Shown one piece after another: positions 60,939-64,000 of a stretch of DNA of 64,000 nt (its first letter is position 1; each line of letters opens with the position of its first letter). A program made the translations under genes and the position numbers. Source of the stretch: Gelria sp. Kuro-4 (GTDB lineage Bacteria; Bacillota; DTU030; DUMP01); NCBI RefSeq assembly GCF_019668485.1, contig NZ_AP024619.1, positions 1,363,001-1,427,000 on the forward strand, written 5' to 3'. The notes beneath the pieces were generated by a model that saw nothing but the letters and a program-made list of their open reading frames with translations, was not told where the DNA came from and ran no database searches.

Positions 60939-61967
60939 CTACTGTGTGTTGCGGATGCGCTCAATGATATCTTTGAACTCCGGCCATTTCTGGTACCACT
61001 TGTCGTAGGCCGTCTGAACAGCTTCCTGGAAGGGTTTCAGATCGGGGTAGGTGATTTCCAGACCCTTTTGCTTGAGGGTTTCAATGGACTGCGGCTCGAA
61101 CTTCTTCATGAGATCAACTTCGTAGGCAGCGGTTTCTTGAGCCACCTCTTCGAAGATTTTTTGTTGTTCGGGACTGAGACTCTGGTAGAATTTCTCGCTG
61201 ATGATGAACATATTGGGACCGATGATGTGATTCGTAATTGCCACGTACTTTTGGACTTCATACCAACCGCTGGTGAGCAGGGTGGGCGCTGGGTTTTCTT
61301 GACCATCGACGATCTTCTGCTGTAAAGCCGTAAAAAGCTCCGTCATTGGCATGGTAACTGTGTTGAATCCCAGGGCTCCCAAGCCCTCAACGAACGTACT
61401 GTTCGTCGGTACCCGCAGTTTGATGTCCTTTGTGTCGTTAATGGAGTTAATCGGATGTTTGGAGTTAGAGACAACGCGCATGCCGTTCACGTTCCATGCC
61501 AGCGGGCGATCACCGGCCTCGATCAGGCCCTCCGTCAACTCTTTGCCGATCGGTCCGTTGAGGACCTTCATGGCGTGGTCGTAATCACGGAACAGATAGG
61601 GCATCTCAGGGATCTTAAGCTTGGGAAACTGATCGGCCTGAAGCAGGCCTACGATCGCCATCTCGATGGTTCCCATGCGGACGCCGTCGATGACTTCTTT
61701 TTCGGAGCCAAGTTGGTTGTTGTCGTAAATCTCGACTTTAAATGCCCCGTTTGTTTTCTCTTCCAGGAGTGGTTTGAACTTTTCGCGCAAAGCTACGTTT
61801 TGTGGGTGCTCCGGTGGGAAATAGTTGGCGATTTTTACAACCTTGGCTTGCGCGGCAGGTTCGGGAGAAGCATCGCCGCTACCCTGTTGGCTTTTCGGCG
61901 CCCCGCAGCCGGCGAGACTCACGACCAGCACAATTAGTGCCAGAAGTGCGACAACCTTCTTAAACAT
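60939..61967 (-). CDS. TRAP transporter solute-binding lipoprotein (DctP)
   Basis: The protein has 342 residues from ATG 61967 after GGAGG. Lipobox SLAGC. DctP features: FKPLLEEKTNGAFKVEIYDNNQLGS (in parts), IKLRVPTNSTFVEGLGALG with the ligand arginine, and PMTELFTALQQKIVDGQENP. It is the first gene of the ten-gene sugar-acid operon that runs to 51259. Confidence 0.95.
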   Translation of the reverse strand: MFKKVVALLALIVLVVSLAGCGAPKSQQGSGDASPEPAAQAKVVKIANYFPPEHPQNVALREKFKPLLEEKTNGAFKVEIYDNNQLGSEKEVIDGVRMGTIEMAIVGLLQADQFPKLKIPEMPYLFRDYDHAMKVLNGPIGKELTEGLIEAGDRPLAWNVNGMRVVSNSKHPINSINDTKDIKLRVPTNSTFVEGLGALGFNTVTMPMTELFTALQQKIVDGQENPAPTLLTSGWYEVQKYVAITNHIIGPNMFIISEKFYQSLSPEQQKIFEEVAQETAAYEVDLMKKFEPQSIETLKQKGLEITYPDLKPFQEAVQTAYDKWYQKWPEFKDIIERIRNTQ

Positions 61968-62297
61968 GAAATACCCTCCTCCATTTTTTCTCGTGGATCT
62001 CTTATGTCCCCATACCCGGGCCTTTTTTAGTTCCCCCCTTCCTGGGACTGAAGGTGGAAAAGCATTTTAAGATAATATTACACGTCCATTGCAATAATCC
62101 TGCTTGAGGTTAAAATAATTTTTGTTTTTGCCATCGGTGTTTCCTCCATGGAAGGGCAGAGGAAGGGCAGAAAATGCCGAAACGACAGGGATAAAGACAA
62201 AAAGCAAGAAAATAGCTTTCGGAATAGAGGAAAACAAACTTTCACGGAGAAACAATATACTAGGAGAATATTACCGTAATGTTAAGGGGGATAGCAA
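61968..62297. other. Divergent promoter region between the TRAP operon and the LarA homologue
   Basis: The 330 bases are markedly AT-rich. AATATTAC occurs at 62074-62081 and 62267-62274, and ATTAC-C-GTAAT (62270-62280) is a perfect 5+1+5 palindrome just ahead of the LarA ribosome binding site (AAGGGGG). TATACT at 62256-62261 may be a -10 element for the plus strand, though a matching -35 is weak. Both operons probably are controlled here, perhaps by the RpiR protein. Confidence 0.45.
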
Positions 62298-63566
62298 ATG
62301 GAGCTCCGTTTTCTTTACCCGGACATAGAAGCAGTGAACATTCCTGCCGGCAATCTACTCGGGGTGTTCGAACCTAAGGAAGCGCCTGTGGGCGGCAATG
62401 AAGGTGAAATCATCCGCCAGGGGCTGGCGGCCCCCTTCGGCACGCCCAGGCTCAAGGAGATGGCCCGACCAGGGCAGAAAATTCTCATTATCGGGGACGA
62501 TAACACGCGGTTAACGCCGGTGGAGAAGATTCTTCCGTTTGTGGAGGAAGAATTGGCAGCAGCCGGAGTAAAAACAGACGACATCACCCTGATGATCGGG
62601 TACGGGACGCATCGCTCGATGACGACCGAGGAAAAGCAAAGAAAATACGGCCGGTACACAGGTGGGCCGTATCGTTTGTTGGAGCACGATTTTCGCCGTA
62701 CAGAAGATCTCGTTCACTTGGGCAAAACCGAACGCGGTACCGAGGTTTGGGTCAATAAGGCCGTTATCGAAGCGGATCTCGTGATAGGGCTCGGGCACAT
62801 AGTACCGCACCGGGTGGCGGGGTTCAGCGGCGGCGCAAAGATCATTCAGCCTGCCGTCTGTGGTGAAATAACCACTGGCCAGACACACTGGCTGAGCGCG
62901 CGATTCCCGGGCAAAGAAATCATGGGGAAAGCAGACAACCCGGTGCGCCTGGAAATGGAGGCCGTGGCCCGCCAAGCCGGCCTGAGTTTCATCATCAACG
63001 CCGTGCAGGACCGCAGCGGGCGCATCGTAAGGGTGGTGGCTGGCGATCCTGTAGTCGCCCACCGGGTGGGTACCCAGATAGCGCTGGATGTATTTGGGGT
63101 GGGGATTCCTCGCCTGGGAGACATAGTAATCACCGATACTTACCCGGCCGACATCGAGATGTGGCAGGCGGCCAAAGGGATGTACATGGCAGACCTGGCG
63201 GTAAGGGATGGTGGGGTAGTGATTTTGGTAACACCCTGCCCTGAGGGCGTGGCGGCGCAGCATCCTGAGGTAGAGCGTTACGGGTACCGAACGTACGCCG
63301 AAACAGAGAAACTGGTGGCTACCGGGGAGATAAAGGACCTCAGTGCGGCGGCGCATCTGGTGCATGTGGGTGAGGTAATCCACAAATGTGCCCGCTGTTA
63401 CCTGGTTTCCCCGGGGATTGACGCTGAGACGGCCCGCCGCCTCGGCTTCACCTGGATGCCTTCGGCGCAGAGGGCGTTAGATGAGGCCTTTGGACTCCTA
63501 GAAAAAAATGCGGCCGTACTGGCTTTCCGGCATGCGGGCGAAATCCTGCCGGTGGTGGGCAACTAG
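62298..63566 (+). CDS. LarA-family nickel-pincer racemase/epimerase
   Basis: The protein has 422 residues from ATG 62298. LarA catalytic residues are all present in order: R71 in DDNTRLTP, H105 in GYGTHR, H167 and H171 in GHIVPHRVAGFSGGAK, K181 that carries the pincer cofactor, H197 in TGQTHW as nickel ligand, and K293 in MWQAAKG. Lactate racemase itself is one member; others act on malate, gluconate and further 2-hydroxy acids. Beside a sugar-acid operon and an IlvD/Edd gene, a C2 epimerase of an aldonic acid is more likely than a lactate racemase. The cofactor enzymes LarB/C/E are not in this window. Confidence 0.88.
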   Translation: MELRFLYPDIEAVNIPAGNLLGVFEPKEAPVGGNEGEIIRQGLAAPFGTPRLKEMARPGQKILIIGDDNTRLTPVEKILPFVEEELAAAGVKTDDITLMIGYGTHRSMTTEEKQRKYGRYTGGPYRLLEHDFRRTEDLVHLGKTERGTEVWVNKAVIEADLVIGLGHIVPHRVAGFSGGAKIIQPAVCGEITTGQTHWLSARFPGKEIMGKADNPVRLEMEAVARQAGLSFIINAVQDRSGRIVRVVAGDPVVAHRVGTQIALDVFGVGIPRLGDIVITDTYPADIEMWQAAKGMYMADLAVRDGGVVILVTPCPEGVAAQHPEVERYGYRTYAETEKLVATGEIKDLSAAAHLVHVGEVIHKCARCYLVSPGIDAETARRLGFTWMPSAQRALDEAFGLLEKNAAVLAFRHAGEILPVVGN

Positions 63567-63589
63567 GTATAAAGTGGGGGAGAGGAAAG

Positions 63590-64000
63590 GTGTACAAAAG
63601 TCAAAAGCTCGCCCGGGTGGCGCCGGAGATCGGGGCGCTGCGGCTGGGAATGGGGTGGAGCCCGGAGGATCTGGAGAAGCCGCAGGTGCTCGTTGAAAGC
63701 ACGGCCGGGACCAGCCACCCGGGAAGCGTTCATCTGGGTTCGCTCGCGCAGGCGGCCGGCGAGGGCGTACGCGGCAGCGGCGGCCAGCCTTCGTTTTTCA
63801 CGGTAACTGACATCTGCGACGGGATTGCCCAGGGGCACGACGGGATGAACTACTCCCTGGCCTCGCGCGAGTTCATCTGTAACCTGATCGAGATCCACGC
63901 CCGCAGCACGCCCTTTGACGGTCTGGTGCTGGTGTCTTCCTGCGACAAGGCTGTCCCGGCTCACCTCATGGCAGCGGCGCGCCTGGGACTGCCTGCGGTG
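63590..64000 (+). CDS. IlvD/Edd-family dehydratase, N-terminal part (3' end outside window)
   Basis: The start GTG 63590 follows GAGAGGAAAG; 137 codons are open to the window end. The conserved DICDGIAQGHDGMNYSLASRE and VSSCDKAVPAHLMAAARLG identify the family and two cluster cysteines. It begins 23 bases after the LarA homologue, so the two are co-transcribed, suggesting epimerisation followed by dehydration of one acid. It differs clearly from the IlvD/Edd protein at 54995. Confidence 0.85.
   Translation, partial: MYKSQKLARVAPEIGALRLGMGWSPEDLEKPQVLVESTAGTSHPGSVHLGSLAQAAGEGVRGSGGQPSFFTVTDICDGIAQGHDGMNYSLASREFICNLIEIHARSTPFDGLVLVSSCDKAVPAHLMAAARLGLPAV

Noticed and set aside
62298-63566. Calling the LarA homologue lactate racemase
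   Set aside because: The active-site residues define the superfamily only, and the neighbours are sugar-acid genes; a specific lactate assignment is not supported.

Overview
This window looks like chromosome from a high-GC, Gram-positive-type anaerobe of the Moorella/Thermoanaerobacterales kind. That is an inference from several features: strong GGAGG-type ribosome binding sites paired with many GTG and TTG starts, lipoprotein solute-binding proteins, a short-form hybrid cluster protein, oxygen-sensitive Fe-S enzymes, an apparent selenocysteine codon and a nickel-pincer (LarA-type) racemase. No rRNA, tRNA, CRISPR array or intact insertion sequence was recognised.

Region 1 (1-11.3 kb) is housekeeping and stress. 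It holds the 3' end of leuS with its terminator, comEA, an FMN-dependent 2-hydroxyacid dehydrogenase, an ECF sigma/anti-sigma pair leading into an ABC exporter, a cluster of REP-like inverted repeats, a second ABC exporter under a MarR regulator, and hcp behind an Rrf2 regulator. Region 2 (11.4-33.7 kb) is catabolic. Two IclR-headed modules each carry a CoA-transferase and a crotonase. The first is followed by a ribose-type ABC importer. The second is followed by a TRAP transporter and a run of MaoC hydratase, flavoprotein reductase, Zn-alcohol dehydrogenase, SDR and FAH-family hydrolase. A third IclR then precedes KDPG-type aldolase and KDG kinase. Region 3 (33.7-42.5 kb) has a DgoK-type kinase on the minus strand and a LacI-controlled run of three enolase-superfamily sugar-acid dehydratases around a second TRAP transporter.

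Region 4 (42.8-51.2 kb) is mixed: a secreted C69 dipeptidase, an AlaX editing protein, a CoA-binding protein, dinB and aroE. It also holds a three-gene redox cassette at 47.3-48.9 kb: a 46-residue CxxC peptide, a polyferredoxin membrane protein and a TlpA-like lipoprotein. The first active-site cysteine codon of the TlpA-like protein is an in-frame TGA, which I read as selenocysteine (U-x-x-C). Region 5 (51.2-64 kb) is a ten-gene minus-strand sugar-acid operon: TRAP P-Q-M, RpiR, FGGY kinase, IlvD/Edd dehydratase, D-2-hydroxyacid dehydrogenase, DapA-type aldolase, SDR and Zn-dehydrogenase. It is divergent from a LarA homologue and a second IlvD/Edd protein cut by the window end.

Most of the window therefore serves uptake and dehydration, oxidation, epimerisation or aldol cleavage of hydroxy- and sugar acids toward pyruvate and triose units. 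The most notable signals are the selenocysteine-containing thioredoxin-like lipoprotein cassette, a shared palindrome ahead of both CoA-transferase/crotonase modules, similar long hairpins between the P and Q genes of all three TRAP operons, and an inverted pair of LacI-type operators. Exact substrates cannot be fixed from sequence alone.
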